Virus record (IMG/VR): IMGVR_UViG_3300037485_000558
Location: 1-20,909 of that record
Source: a virus
Reading direction: 5' to 3' (one strand)
Length of the DNA stretch: 20,909 bases
Position numbers and translations under genes: made by a program. Below are positions 1-6,464 of the stretch, piece after piece. Numbering within the stretch: the first letter of the stretch is position 1; the number at the start of each line of letters is the position of its first letter. Below the pieces are notes generated by a model. The model was not told where the DNA came from, searched no databases, and saw only the letters and a program-made list of their open reading frames with translations.

Positions 1-245
1 TAAGTACAAGTCGTGGTGACGGTTATCTTCTGACTCCCGACTCCTGTTGTCGCTGTACTCTCCATCGACTCAGCTACCTTCCTCGCCTGTCGTGCTGTTA
101 GGTCGCACTTCTTGACGTAGGTGATATCTGTCGATTCATTGTACTTCGATACGGTATTGGTTGTGATGTTGAACTGGTAGCAGGACTTCTCACAGGAAGT
201 CAATGTAGCTACAATGATCGTTAGGATTAAGATTGCTTTTTTCAT
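1..245 (-). CDS. Small lipoprotein, at or cut by the left edge
   Basis: The reading frame opens at ATG 245-243 and gives 81 sense codons, ending with a partial codon (TA) at bases 2-1, so the stop may lie exactly at the edge. The N-terminus MKKAILILTIIVATLTSC is a lipoprotein signal peptide with lipobox LTSC (lipidated Cys18). Translation begins 4 bp after the stop of the VRR-NUC gene, as the last visible member of that operon. The mature part is Thr/Ser-rich with a Cys near each end and one near the middle, suggesting a small exported beta-rich domain. I see no catalytic motif. A role at the outer membrane (superinfection exclusion or lysis) is only a guess. Confidence 0.7.
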   Translation of the reverse strand, partial: MKKAILILTIIVATLTSCEKSCYQFNITTNTVSKYNESTDITYVKKCDLTARQARKVAESMESTATTGVGSQKITVTTTCT

Positions 246-249
246 TTGT

Positions 250-630
250 TCAGTTGTTTAGGTATTCGTCAATAATTCTCAAACATTCGTCTGTTCCTGT
301 TCCGAACACGGCAAGATAGCCAGCTTCGTTTAGTGCCTTTAGTATATCAGCCTGTCGCTCTGTATGCTCGTTAGACTTCAACTCACCGTCTTTCTTGAAC
401 GGGTTGCCCTTCTCTGTCTTTATCTCAATAAAAAGCCCTGAGAAGTCTTTATTCGGCTTGGCTATAAATAAGTCAGGGTAGCCCCGTATTGGATTCATCG
501 CTTTGTGATTCTTGGATTGGAAGACACTCATGTACATTCCAGCGGCGAAGTCAAACCTAAAGATTACCTTCGGGTACTTGATGCTCATGTATCTTGCTAT
601 TACTCGGTAAATCTCAGACTCGTGTTGCAT
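250..630 (-). CDS. VRR-NUC family PD-(D/E)XK nuclease
   Basis: A 126-residue protein with the VRR-NUC core: R49-G50-Y-P-D53 (PD motif), then FIEIKTEKG with E69-x-K71, then His/Gln in EHTERQ (Q93), followed by a GY-x-AVFGTG strand and a C-terminal helix. Phage VRR-NUC proteins are structure-specific endonucleases that cut branched DNA (resolvase-like) or stalled forks. I chose ATG 630-628 because it gives a typical short N-terminus (MQHESEIYRV) and only a 17-bp overlap with the preceding gene; an in-frame ATG at 669 would overlap by 56 bp. It is near the end of the operon holding the exonuclease-like gene, fitting a recombination/replication role. Family is confident; exact substrate is unknown. 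Confidence 0.82.
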   Translation of the reverse strand: MQHESEIYRVIARYMSIKYPKVIFRFDFAAGMYMSVFQSKNHKAMNPIRGYPDLFIAKPNKDFSGLFIEIKTEKGNPFKKDGELKSNEHTERQADILKALNEAGYLAVFGTGTDECLRIIDEYLNN

Positions 631-994
631 GGTAATCGGATATGATTTGTTCTCGTGAATTATTCGCAAGATACAGATAGAACTCAGGTGAGTATGCTAC
701 CCTCGCCACCCGATGGGTGTTGTTCTCCAACTCTTTAATGGTAGACTCGATGATACAAGGCTGCTCCGTGTTGAGTATCTTCATCCCTGCCTTCTTGCCT
801 ATCTCGTACTGTATGCGCTCGGTCAGGTTGGATAGGTTAACCCTTAAATCATCGGCTATGATACACGCTGGCACTTCGCCATTCATCGCCCACCATCTGT
901 CCATCGCCATCTGCATACGTACCTCAACCTCTCGGTAGAATAGCAGCTTCTCTGTCTGATACCGCTCACGGTAGTGTTTAATTAACTCGCTCAT
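614..994 (-). CDS. Unknown 126-aa phage protein in recombination operon
   Basis: The start ATG overlaps the stop of the PD-(D/E)XK gene as ATGA (994-991), which implies translational coupling and supports the start. The N-terminal half is strongly helical and charged (KHYRERYQTEKLLFYREVEV), followed by a Trp-Trp pair in a possible second helix. The C-terminal half has a mixed alpha/beta pattern with VARVAYSPEFYLYLANNS. I recognise no family, and there are no Cys/His clusters or nuclease motifs. Its position between two nuclease genes suggests DNA metabolism, by context only. Confidence 0.72.
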   Translation of the reverse strand: MSELIKHYRERYQTEKLLFYREVEVRMQMAMDRWWAMNGEVPACIIADDLRVNLSNLTERIQYEIGKKAGMKILNTEQPCIIESTIKELENNTHRVARVAYSPEFYLYLANNSREQIISDYHATRV

Positions 995-1605
995 ACTTTA
1001 GCCCTCCCTAGTTGGTTTCTTACCGTTGTCCATTCCTTTCTGATGTAGTCCTCAATCAAGGCATCTGCCTGTTGTAAGTCGTGTTCGTTGTGTCGGAAGA
1101 CGAAGATATCGTTCTCGTTAGAAGTGAACTGCTTCGCTCTTGCCGGAACACCAATGTAGAAAAACATACTTGGGTCAACCCCTGCCACCTTGGCGAACCA
1201 TGCCGCTTGTATGTGGTTGTAGTGCTTTATCATATCCGACTGGAAAGCCTCCATCGTCTTCGCTGATGTGGTCTTGATGTCAGCAATAATACCTAATCCT
1301 GTGTTGAAAATGTCAAGCATCGCCTTCGCTGGTATCTCATTGCCAAGGATATTGACTGTTGAGATAACTGAGACCTCCTTCGATGATCCCGTGAAGATGC
1401 GAGAGGCGATAGGGTGATTCATGATACAACGGTGTACGTTGGTAGCCTCTGCATTCATCAACTCACGTTCTGTCTCTAGGAGTTGGTTGTGAAAGTCTGC
1501 CCCCTTAGAGAGGGCAAACTTAGCGTAACTGATATCTCCCGCGTAGTGCTTCTTTATTCTCGATGCCGATAGCGCAGGGTAGAATATAAACTCTTCTCTG
1601 CTCAT
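991..1605 (-). CDS. PD-(D/E)XK exonuclease (RecE/exonuclease VIII-like)
   Basis: A 204-residue protein with the full signature of the Cas4/RecE-like phage exonuclease group (PDDEXK_12/DUF3799 type): a His in the N-terminal helix (GADFHN, H39), E77, D98 in AMLDIF, the D109-I-K111 catalytic strand followed by TT, and a QAA helix (H131-I-Q133-A-A). These proteins resect double-stranded DNA 5'-3' to leave single strands for annealing or strand invasion. It is coupled through ATGA to genes on both sides (1605-1602 and 994-991). At about 200 residues it matches the compact phage form without extra domains. The SSB-like gene upstream and the VRR-NUC downstream make a recombination module. Confidence 0.85.
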   Translation of the reverse strand: MSREEFIFYPALSASRIKKHYAGDISYAKFALSKGADFHNQLLETERELMNAEATNVHRCIMNHPIASRIFTGSSKEVSVISTVNILGNEIPAKAMLDIFNTGLGIIADIKTTSAKTMEAFQSDMIKHYNHIQAAWFAKVAGVDPSMFFYIGVPARAKQFTSNENDIFVFRHNEHDLQQADALIEDYIRKEWTTVRNQLGRAKV

Positions 1606-1820
1606 GGCTTGGTGTATTGATTGTTGTAGAAATCTTCGAATGGTACGTTGCTGCCTTCAGATATTGCAATAGAACCCGAAAGGTAAGCGGTCTTCATGTG
1701 CAGCTTTTCAAGAGTAAGTGACTCGTTAGCCACTCTGATAGCGTATAAAGTTCCTTGATTCGGCTCTTCGTTATATTCACGCTGAAGCTGTGCGATTAGT
1801 AATTCTATCGGAGTCATCAT
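1602..1820 (-). CDS. Unknown 72-aa phage protein
   Basis: A small gene whose start overlaps the previous stop as ATGA (1820-1817) and whose own stop overlaps the exonuclease start (1605-1602). There are two adjacent ATG codons; the first is used here because it forms the overlap. The first 20 residues (TPIELLIAQLQREYNEE) look like an amphipathic helix. No family is recognised. Its obligatory coupling to the exonuclease gene suggests a small partner or regulator of it, but this is inferred from order alone. Confidence 0.68.
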   Translation of the reverse strand: MMTPIELLIAQLQREYNEEPNQGTLYAIRVANESLTLEKLHMKTAYLSGSIAISEGSNVPFEDFYNNQYTKP

Positions 1821-2317
1821 AGTTCAATCCAATTAGTGATAGTTTCTGATTTGCTTACTTTAAGACCGTTAGCCTTGCAGATAGCGATGGCTTGCTCTAG
1901 TGTATCTATCGGTGATGGGTTTGGTGGTGATGGTCTGTAAGTTGGATTTGGTTGAATTGGAGTGAAGGCTTGTTTTGGCTTGATTTCACTTTTTAACTTA
2001 TCGATTGCAATTCTGTAAGCATTATAGGATGCCATACTAAACCTTGAACTATAAGTTGAGACTCCGCTATAATGGTCATTTGAAACACCAGCCAAATTAC
2101 TTATCTCAGTTTTAGATAAGTTGTAACGGATTCTTTCCTTTTCAATTATATCAATAATCTCAAAGTGATTAATTGAAGTAAATCGGTATTTAGATGAAAT
2201 ACCATTCTTCATTACTTTATCGTCAATAGATAGTTGCTTGTCCATTTGTGTTTTATTTAGATGTTGATTGATTGAAACGGTTTTGAGTGGCGCACCACCT
2301 CTGAAGTTTGTACTCAT
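1817..2317 (-). CDS. Helix-turn-helix DNA-binding protein, XRE-like
   Basis: A 166-residue protein. Residues about 53-108 fit an XRE/Cro-type five-helix domain: IIDIIEKERIRYNLSKTEIS, then NLAGVSNDHYSGV as the recognition turn, then a further helix. A proline-rich linker (about 118-137) leads to a small C-terminal segment. It probably binds DNA as a regulator of the phage genes. It sits in the middle of an operon rather than beside a divergent promoter, which is unusual for a lysogeny switch repressor and fits autoregulation or an accessory regulator. This stretch (1830-2570) is visibly more AT-rich than the exonuclease gene. The ATGA junction at 2317-2314 supports the start. Confidence 0.66.
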   Translation of the reverse strand: MSTNFRGGAPLKTVSINQHLNKTQMDKQLSIDDKVMKNGISSKYRFTSINHFEIIDIIEKERIRYNLSKTEISNLAGVSNDHYSGVSTYSSRFSMASYNAYRIAIDKLKSEIKPKQAFTPIQPNPTYRPSPPNPSPIDTLEQAIAICKANGLKVSKSETITNWIEL

Positions 2318-2574
2318 AATTTTATTTTAGCACTATTTTTTTTATTCAATGACTTTAACAGTTCTGAGTATTCATCAAGAAGTTCAAGATATTTTTTGCT
2401 CCAATACTCCGCGGATGCTTTGTGGTCGCATTCTTTTATGTAACCTCTTTTTGTTATTTCATCAATCAGTTCAAGGTCTGAGAATTTAGATAGTTTTGAT
2501 TTCTTTTTCGGCTTGCTTTTTTCTTCAGAGGCAGCATAAAACCTTACTGTCTGTATTCCTTGTGGTGCGCTCAT
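2314..2574 (-). CDS. Unknown 86-aa Lys-rich helical protein
   Basis: It is coupled on both sides by ATGA overlaps (2574-2571 and 2317-2314). The N-terminus is followed by a Lys/Ser-rich stretch (about residues 18-31), then FSDLELIDEITKRGY, a pattern resembling small linker helices in phage proteins, then a charged predicted coiled coil to the C-terminus (YWSKKYLELLDEYSELLKSL). No catalytic motif is visible. It is AT-rich, like the HTH gene that follows, so the two may have arrived together. Function unknown. Confidence 0.66.
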   Translation of the reverse strand: MSAPQGIQTVRFYAASEEKSKPKKKSKLSKFSDLELIDEITKRGYIKECDHKASAEYWSKKYLELLDEYSELLKSLNKKNSAKIKL

Positions 2575-3236
2575 CGGATCACTTGTGTTTTATGTTCGTA
2601 GATTTCGATTCCTTTAATCTCTTTGATTCCCGTGTCAGCCATCGCCTTGGCGAGTCCTGTGAGTAACACATCAACATCGAACTTATCGGCAGCGATAAGA
2701 GCGAAGACAACAGCAGACCAGTCTACCATGTGAACGGGAGTGCCTTCGATGACTCTCGCCTTCTTAGTGGTTCTGATGTTCTTAGGCTGCTCTGTTTGGA
2801 TGCCTACTAACTTATCGGTGAATCGCCCCATCATATCGGCTATGGTGTCCGCTCCTGAGTTGGCAAGTGAAGCCTCTGCCTCTGCTTTAATCTTCTCGTT
2901 TGCCTCACGCTGGATGCGTTCCAACTCGGAAGAGTAGACTAGCATCATAGCCTTACGCTCAGATATGAAGTCAGTCAGCGGTGTGGTAGCCTCTTTCTCA
3001 ATCTCCATGATTTGCTTCTTGTAGGCATCGAGTGGAGACGTTGCCGTCTTACGTGCCGTTTCGATTGATTTAACGGCTTCGTTTGCCAACTTCAACGTCT
3101 CAGCCGTGATGTCATAAGACAAGCGGTCTGTGATGCTCTTAGGGGCATTCTCGATTAATTGCTGTGTTTTAAGTAGCGCAGGATGATTGATGACCTCGTA
3201 AAGGTCTGCGACTTTAATTGTTAGTTCTGCTCTCAT
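2571..3236 (-). CDS. Coiled-coil recombination-operon protein
   Basis: A 221-residue protein, first of the coupled recombination operon. Residues about 25-125 form long charged helices (ETARKTATSPLDAYKKQIME and SSELERIQREANEKIKAEAE). A basic segment RTTKKAR follows, then a compact alpha/beta C-terminal domain ending KGIEIYEHKTQVIR. ATG 3236 is the likely start. The same frame can be opened at TTG 3263, but that TTG is part of the promoter -7 box. By position and shape it resembles the coiled-coil phage proteins found with RecT/RecE-like genes, but no annealase motif is evident. The family call stays open. Confidence 0.72.
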   Translation of the reverse strand: MRAELTIKVADLYEVINHPALLKTQQLIENAPKSITDRLSYDITAETLKLANEAVKSIETARKTATSPLDAYKKQIMEIEKEATTPLTDFISERKAMMLVYSSELERIQREANEKIKAEAEASLANSGADTIADMMGRFTDKLVGIQTEQPKNIRTTKKARVIEGTPVHMVDWSAVVFALIAADKFDVDVLLTGLAKAMADTGIKEIKGIEIYEHKTQVIR

Positions 3237-3260
3237 TGCTCTGTGTGAATTAGTGAATGG

Positions 3261-3292
3261 CAAAGTAAAGGTTAATTATTTGATTTTGCAAA
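3261..3292 (-). promoter_or_regulatory. Bacteroidota-type promoter for the recombination operon
   Basis: On the minus strand, TTTG (3292-3289) is followed by a 20-bp AT-rich spacer and TTACTTTG (3268-3261), one mismatch from the Bacteroidota -7 consensus TANNTTTG. It lies between the terminator of the SSB-like gene and ATG 3236, leaving a leader of roughly 15-20 nt. The flanking 19-bp core (3279-3297) is repeated at the second promoter (4676-4694) with one mismatch, which raises confidence. Confidence 0.55.
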
Positions 3293-3300
3293 CATTTGAG

Positions 3301-3330
3301 AATAAAATAAAGGGAGGTGATTAGCCTCCC
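3301..3330 (-). terminator. Intrinsic terminator after SSB-like gene
   Basis: Read on the minus strand: a 6-bp GC stem GGGAGG/CCTCCC (3330-3325 with 3317-3312), a 7-nt loop, then TTTATTTTATT. It begins 6 bp after the stop of the SSB-like gene and just before the next promoter, so it separates two transcription units. Confidence 0.75.
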
Positions 3331-3336
3331 GATAAA

Positions 3337-4029
3337 TTAGAACGGTGACTTGCCGCTAGGTAGTTCCCAAGGAAGGTCTTCTTCATCTGTGATAGGTGAT
3401 GTAGCAGGGATGCCACCAGTACGATTGTCGGGTAGATCATAGCCATTCATCTGAGATGCCATATATGCGATGAACTCGTCCGACTCCTTAATCTTATCCT
3501 GCAAGAACGGTGGCAAGGAAGTGAACACATCCATGTCAGGAGTCTGAGTGCTGAAGGTGACCGCTGGGTTGAACGGCGCAGGGCATACCATACCCTTCGG
3601 CAGCGGTGTCATGTTGTTGATGTTAGCGTAGGTGTTCTCTCCTTTGACAACGTGAACAACTTGCACCATGCAGGGCGCACCGAGTAAACTGAACACGTTG
3701 AACTTAGATGCGTCATCGTCTGTCATCTTCTTGCCTAGCAGACTCTCTGTGTCCTTGCGGAGAATAGCCTTGCTGTTCATCGACAAGGTATAGCCCTTGC
3801 GTAGGTAGTAAGGCTGCTCTCCCTTCTCAGGATTAAAGACAGCCAACTCCATCGGCAGTTCAAATAGTAACTGAACCTTCCGCTTCTTGCCGGGAAAGTT
3901 GCCGCCCTGTTCTGTTGTTCCTAAGTCAATGATTTGATAGACACGAGCAACGTGCATCCCTTCCGGTGCGATGCTCTTAGTGTAGTTTGATTCACCCCCG
4001 ACAGGGGCAGTTAACGATGGTAGTGACAT
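3337..4029 (-). CDS. Single-strand DNA-binding-like phage protein
   Basis: A 230-residue protein. The N-terminal region (APEGMHVARVYQIIDLGTTE, then GKKRKVQLLFELP) matches the beta-rich start of the phage SSB-like/DUF669-type proteins commonly found beside RecE-like exonucleases. A middle section with alternating strands follows (YYLRKGYTLSMNSKAILR; VQVVHVVKGENTYANINNMT). The last 18 residues are acidic and end in aromatic/Pro residues (EEDLPWELPSGKSPF), resembling the protein-recruiting tip of SSB proteins. It would coat single strands made by the nuclease encoded downstream. The family assignment is from motif memory, not a search. Confidence 0.7.
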   Translation of the reverse strand: MSLPSLTAPVGGESNYTKSIAPEGMHVARVYQIIDLGTTEQGGNFPGKKRKVQLLFELPMELAVFNPEKGEQPYYLRKGYTLSMNSKAILRKDTESLLGKKMTDDDASKFNVFSLLGAPCMVQVVHVVKGENTYANINNMTPLPKGMVCPAPFNPAVTFSTQTPDMDVFTSLPPFLQDKIKESDEFIAYMASQMNGYDLPDNRTGGIPATSPITDEEDLPWELPSGKSPF

Positions 4030-4054
4030 ATTGATCGGATTAATTGGTTACAAA

Positions 4055-4351
4055 TTAAAATGAAGCAAAGGCAGAATGTGAAGTCTCGTTGATTGAGTTC
4101 TGTACCTTGTCGAATGCCTTAACGAACTCGTCAATACTTACCTCGGCATACAATGCCCATTCAGAAGGTACTAGGTATTCAATCTCTCTGTGGTATACTC
4201 TTACGATATTAGCCGCCTGTGAGTCGTTACGTCTGATGACCGCTCGGTAGCAGCCATCGTTGATGATGTGAAGTAGTTCACCAGTTAGGTGATTGTAGTG
4301 ATAGAAGTTAGTGCCTTCTACATTCTTGAAGTAAGTGATTGGACTTGTCAT
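4055..4351 (-). CDS. Unknown 98-aa phage protein
   Basis: A small gene in a three-gene unit (4619 to 3337) behind the promoter at 4660-4689. The first half is beta-like (ITYFKNVEGTNFYHYNHLTG, then YRAVIRRND), the second half contains a helix SIDEFVKAFDKVQNSI. It has one Cys and no metal-binding cluster. It lies 25 bp before the SSB-like gene, so it is probably an early gene. Function unknown. Confidence 0.7.
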   Translation of the reverse strand: MTSPITYFKNVEGTNFYHYNHLTGELLHIINDGCYRAVIRRNDSQAANIVRVYHREIEYLVPSEWALYAEVSIDEFVKAFDKVQNSINETSHSAFASF

Positions 4352-4373
4352 GATAGTTGAATTTATTGATTTA

Positions 4374-4619
4374 TTAAAGATTTTCGATTATGTCAAGGCA
4401 GCGAGTTTCGATATCTACCATGTTAGGGTTGGAAAGAGTGAACTCGATTAGATCACCTTTAACCATTTCCATTTTTTCGATTTCGAAAGTTGAGCCGATG
4501 GGAGCGGTATCGTAGTCACCGTCTTCGCCCATTGAGTAATATCCTGTGCATTCTAATTCGCACTCGTTGATTAGGATATTAACGGTAGTATCAAATCCTG
4601 ATAGGTATTTCTTTGCCAT
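4374..4619 (-). CDS. Unknown 81-aa acidic early protein
   Basis: First gene after the promoter at 4660-4689, with a leader of about 35 nt. The protein is acidic and beta-rich (VNILINECELECTGYYSMGE, then TFEIEKMEMVKGDLIEFTL). Its acidity and early position would suit a small host-takeover or DNA-mimic protein, but nothing in the sequence proves this. No family recognised. Confidence 0.7.
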   Translation of the reverse strand: MAKKYLSGFDTTVNILINECELECTGYYSMGEDGDYDTAPIGSTFEIEKMEMVKGDLIEFTLSNPNMVDIETRCLDIIENL

Positions 4620-4659
4620 TGTGATTGATTGATTAAGTGAGTAGTTAATTATTGATAGG

Positions 4660-4689
4660 CAAATATACTACTTATTTTGATTCTGCAAA
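4660..4689 (-). promoter_or_regulatory. Bacteroidota-type promoter, consensus -7 box
   Basis: On the minus strand, TTTG (4689-4686), an 18-bp spacer, then TATATTTG (4667-4660), an exact match to TANNTTTG. This is the best promoter match I found in the window. It precedes the gene starting at 4619 and follows the end of the gene at 4724. The -33 side lies inside the 19-bp core shared with 3279-3297. Confidence 0.68.
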
Positions 4690-4723
4690 CATTTTATGAA
4701 AATAAATGAAATTATTTTAAAAC

Positions 4724-4927
4724 CTATGCGATAATTCTCGACTGAGTAGTATTTGAAACGCCATCTAGTAGCGAGTTCCACAACTTTTCCAAGTTTGATT
4801 TTTCTTTGATATTCTGCTCTAGTATCTCCCGTGCCGTCTGTTTGGGCATTTCTTTATTAAGGTAGAATCTAATCTTAACAAGTAGCAACTCATCGCATTC
4901 TCTATCCGTTATCGGCATCTTATTCAT
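4724..4927 (-). CDS. Unknown 67-aa protein coupled to PAS-HisKA gene
   Basis: The start forms an ATGA overlap with the stop of the PAS-HisKA gene (4927-4924), so the two are probably made together. It is mostly helical: DRECDELLLVKIRFYLNKEM and TAREILEQNIKEKSNLEKLW. No DNA-binding or enzymatic motif is clear. A partner or antagonist of the PAS-HisKA protein is the simplest reading of the coupling, but this is inference. It ends the transcription unit; no GC-rich hairpin terminator follows. Confidence 0.66.
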   Translation of the reverse strand: MNKMPITDRECDELLLVKIRFYLNKEMPKQTAREILEQNIKEKSNLEKLWNSLLDGVSNTTQSRIIA

Positions 4928-5475
4928 AACTCACGAGCAAGTTTCTTGACTAACGAAAGTAATGCAATTTTTTCTTTTGCGTTGCATTCGGCTATCATCT
5001 TTAAGATATCATATTCGGGATGATCGTCAATAGCCAATTTAATCAAGCCTTCAGCCGTTACTACGTTATTGATAACATCGTGATTTATTGAGAATAGACA
5101 ATGCTCCAGCAGCTTGTCGGAGTTGTAATTCTGAATCGCTGCCTTAGAACTGAAGTCGGGTACTTGCGTTCCGAGAAAGTTGATTGACCCAAGTATCACG
5201 TAGATGTTCCATAGGGTGTAATGATTCACTCCCGTCTTTTGTCTGATAAGTGTAAAGAGCCTAACTGGTTTTGGGCTTGATTCATTCGCCTTGTTCACTT
5301 GCTCAAGGTAACGATCTAAATCATCATTGTCAGCTATGATATCGCTAATCTTGGATGGCTTGATGTGGCTGGTGTATTCTTTGAATAACTCATTAGACTT
5401 GACAATTTGCCCGTCCAAGTCTGTGATGCAATGCATAAAGTCTAACGCCTCACTAAGAATATAACTTGCGGACAT
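4924..5475 (-). CDS. PAS plus histidine-kinase-dimerisation-like protein, no ATPase
   Basis: A 183-residue protein from ATG 5475. Residues about 8-105 follow the PAS pattern (ALDFMHCITDLDGQIVKSNE with the D-x-x-G-x-I-x-x-x-N core, ending in strand WNIYVILGSINFLGTQV). Residues about 122-183 resemble a two-helix HisKA domain of Bacteroidota sensor kinases: INHDVINNVVTAEGLIKLA with H132-D133 at the phospho-acceptor place, and second helix ILKMIAECNAKEKIALLSLV. The usual R and P of the H-box are replaced (I135, N137). There is no HATPase domain and no membrane segment. Family resemblance is by eye. An in-frame ATG at 5517 would add 14 unlikely residues. It could act as a decoy or phosphotransfer protein. 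Confidence 0.6.
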   Translation of the reverse strand: MSASYILSEALDFMHCITDLDGQIVKSNELFKEYTSHIKPSKISDIIADNDDLDRYLEQVNKANESSPKPVRLFTLIRQKTGVNHYTLWNIYVILGSINFLGTQVPDFSSKAAIQNYNSDKLLEHCLFSINHDVINNVVTAEGLIKLAIDDHPEYDILKMIAECNAKEKIALLSLVKKLAREL

Positions 5476-5539
5476 GGTTCTTTTTGTTTTGCAATTTACG
5501 TCAAAACAAATAAACAAGTCCTAATCATTTTGGGTGGTA

Positions 5540-6001
5540 TTACCTATTGAAATAAGTCCGCTCAATGTACTTCCACGTAAGTCGCAATGCTACGAATGCA
5601 ACCAATAGCCAAAAGGCTACTATCTGGAATGACTGGAAGCGAGTAAGTATATTCTCGTATCGTATCTCAGTTGAATGGGTGGCTTTTCTTTCCTTCGTAT
5701 CGTACACCGTAATGTGAACGGTATCTTGCACAGTTCCTGACCGAACGGTCAAGACACCATCGTTCACGAAGATTTGTGGAGTAGTAGAGCGATTGCCGTG
5801 ATATTCTGCAATGGTTCGACCTATCGCAACCTTGCCATCGATAACATCCAACTGGACCGCTTTAAAAGCTGAATCACTTGGAAAGATTATAGCAGTATCA
5901 CGGGGCAAGATTGAAACGGTTAACGAATCGGTGTAAGTCGTTTTCGGCTTGTGTGCCTTACAACTAGCAAGAACGATTAATAGTAGGAGGATTCCACGCA
6001 T
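5540..6001 (-). CDS. u-spanin-like lysis protein (lipobox plus C-terminal TM)
   Basis: A 153-residue protein with an N-terminal lipoprotein signal ending in lipobox LASC (Cys14), a beta-rich periplasmic-type domain (about 20-120), one transmembrane helix near residues 125-142 (FQIVAFWLLVAFVALRLTW), and a short basic tail. An outer-membrane lipid anchor plus an inner-membrane C-terminal anchor in a single chain is the architecture of unimolecular spanins (T1 gp11 type), which fuse the two membranes in the last lysis step. Its place after the holin candidate, and downstream of the endolysin, supports this. The 38-bp overlap with the preceding gene is in a different frame. Homology to known u-spanins is not shown. 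Confidence 0.65.
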   Translation of the reverse strand: MRGILLLLIVLASCKAHKPKTTYTDSLTVSILPRDTAIIFPSDSAFKAVQLDVIDGKVAIGRTIAEYHGNRSTTPQIFVNDGVLTVRSGTVQDTVHITVYDTKERKATHSTEIRYENILTRFQSFQIVAFWLLVAFVALRLTWKYIERTYFNR

Positions 6002-6464
6002 TACGAAGGTCTTTAATTAGGTTTCCCCAAGCATTAGTTTTTGAGCATCGTACAATGTAAGCCAACGCTATTAAGAATATCGCAACGCCAGCAGCACAAT
6101 CAAACTCACTATTGAACGAAGTGTCAACAGGGTGAATATGGATAGGGTAGTAGGGATCAAATGACTGAACCGTTCCATGTAAGTAATCGCTTGGCTGTAT
6201 CGTATCGCTCGCTCTGAAGGGCTGCTTCATTAGTATGGGCATCTCGTATTCAAAGGTAGTCAGTTCGTGGCTAAGTGCAACCGTGTCACCATTTATTCCG
6301 ATGTACCAATATAACAATCCACTACCGTCAGGGTCAATGGTGGGCTTTAGCGCAACCAAATCATGCGCCTGTACTTCGATGAAGTGCTGACGGATAAACG
6401 TATCCTGCCCTGCCGCTTTCCATGCTCCTTCATTTATCAATAGCGTGTCTTTAGGCTGGTTCAT
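5964..6464 (-). CDS. Single-TM phage membrane protein in lysis cassette
   Basis: A 166-residue protein. A polar N-terminal region of about 125 residues, beta-like and rich in acidic residues and Pro/His (YYPIHIHPVDT), is followed by one transmembrane helix (AGVAIFLIALAYIVRC, about 126-142) and a short amphipathic tail. No signal peptide is visible, so topology is uncertain. It overlaps the holin candidate by 14 bp and the u-spanin candidate by 38 bp. Location suggests an antiholin, lysis regulator or membrane partner. I cannot choose among these. Confidence 0.65.
   Translation of the reverse strand: MNQPKDTLLINEGAWKAAGQDTFIRQHFIEVQAHDLVALKPTIDPDGSGLLYWYIGINGDTVALSHELTTFEYEMPILMKQPFRASDTIQPSDYLHGTVQSFDPYYPIHIHPVDTSFNSEFDCAAGVAIFLIALAYIVRCSKTNAWGNLIKDLRNAWNPPTINRSC

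Noticed and set aside
3237-3263. Upstream TTG start for the coiled-coil gene
   Set aside because: The TTG is part of the promoter -7 element, so it would be at or upstream of the transcription start.
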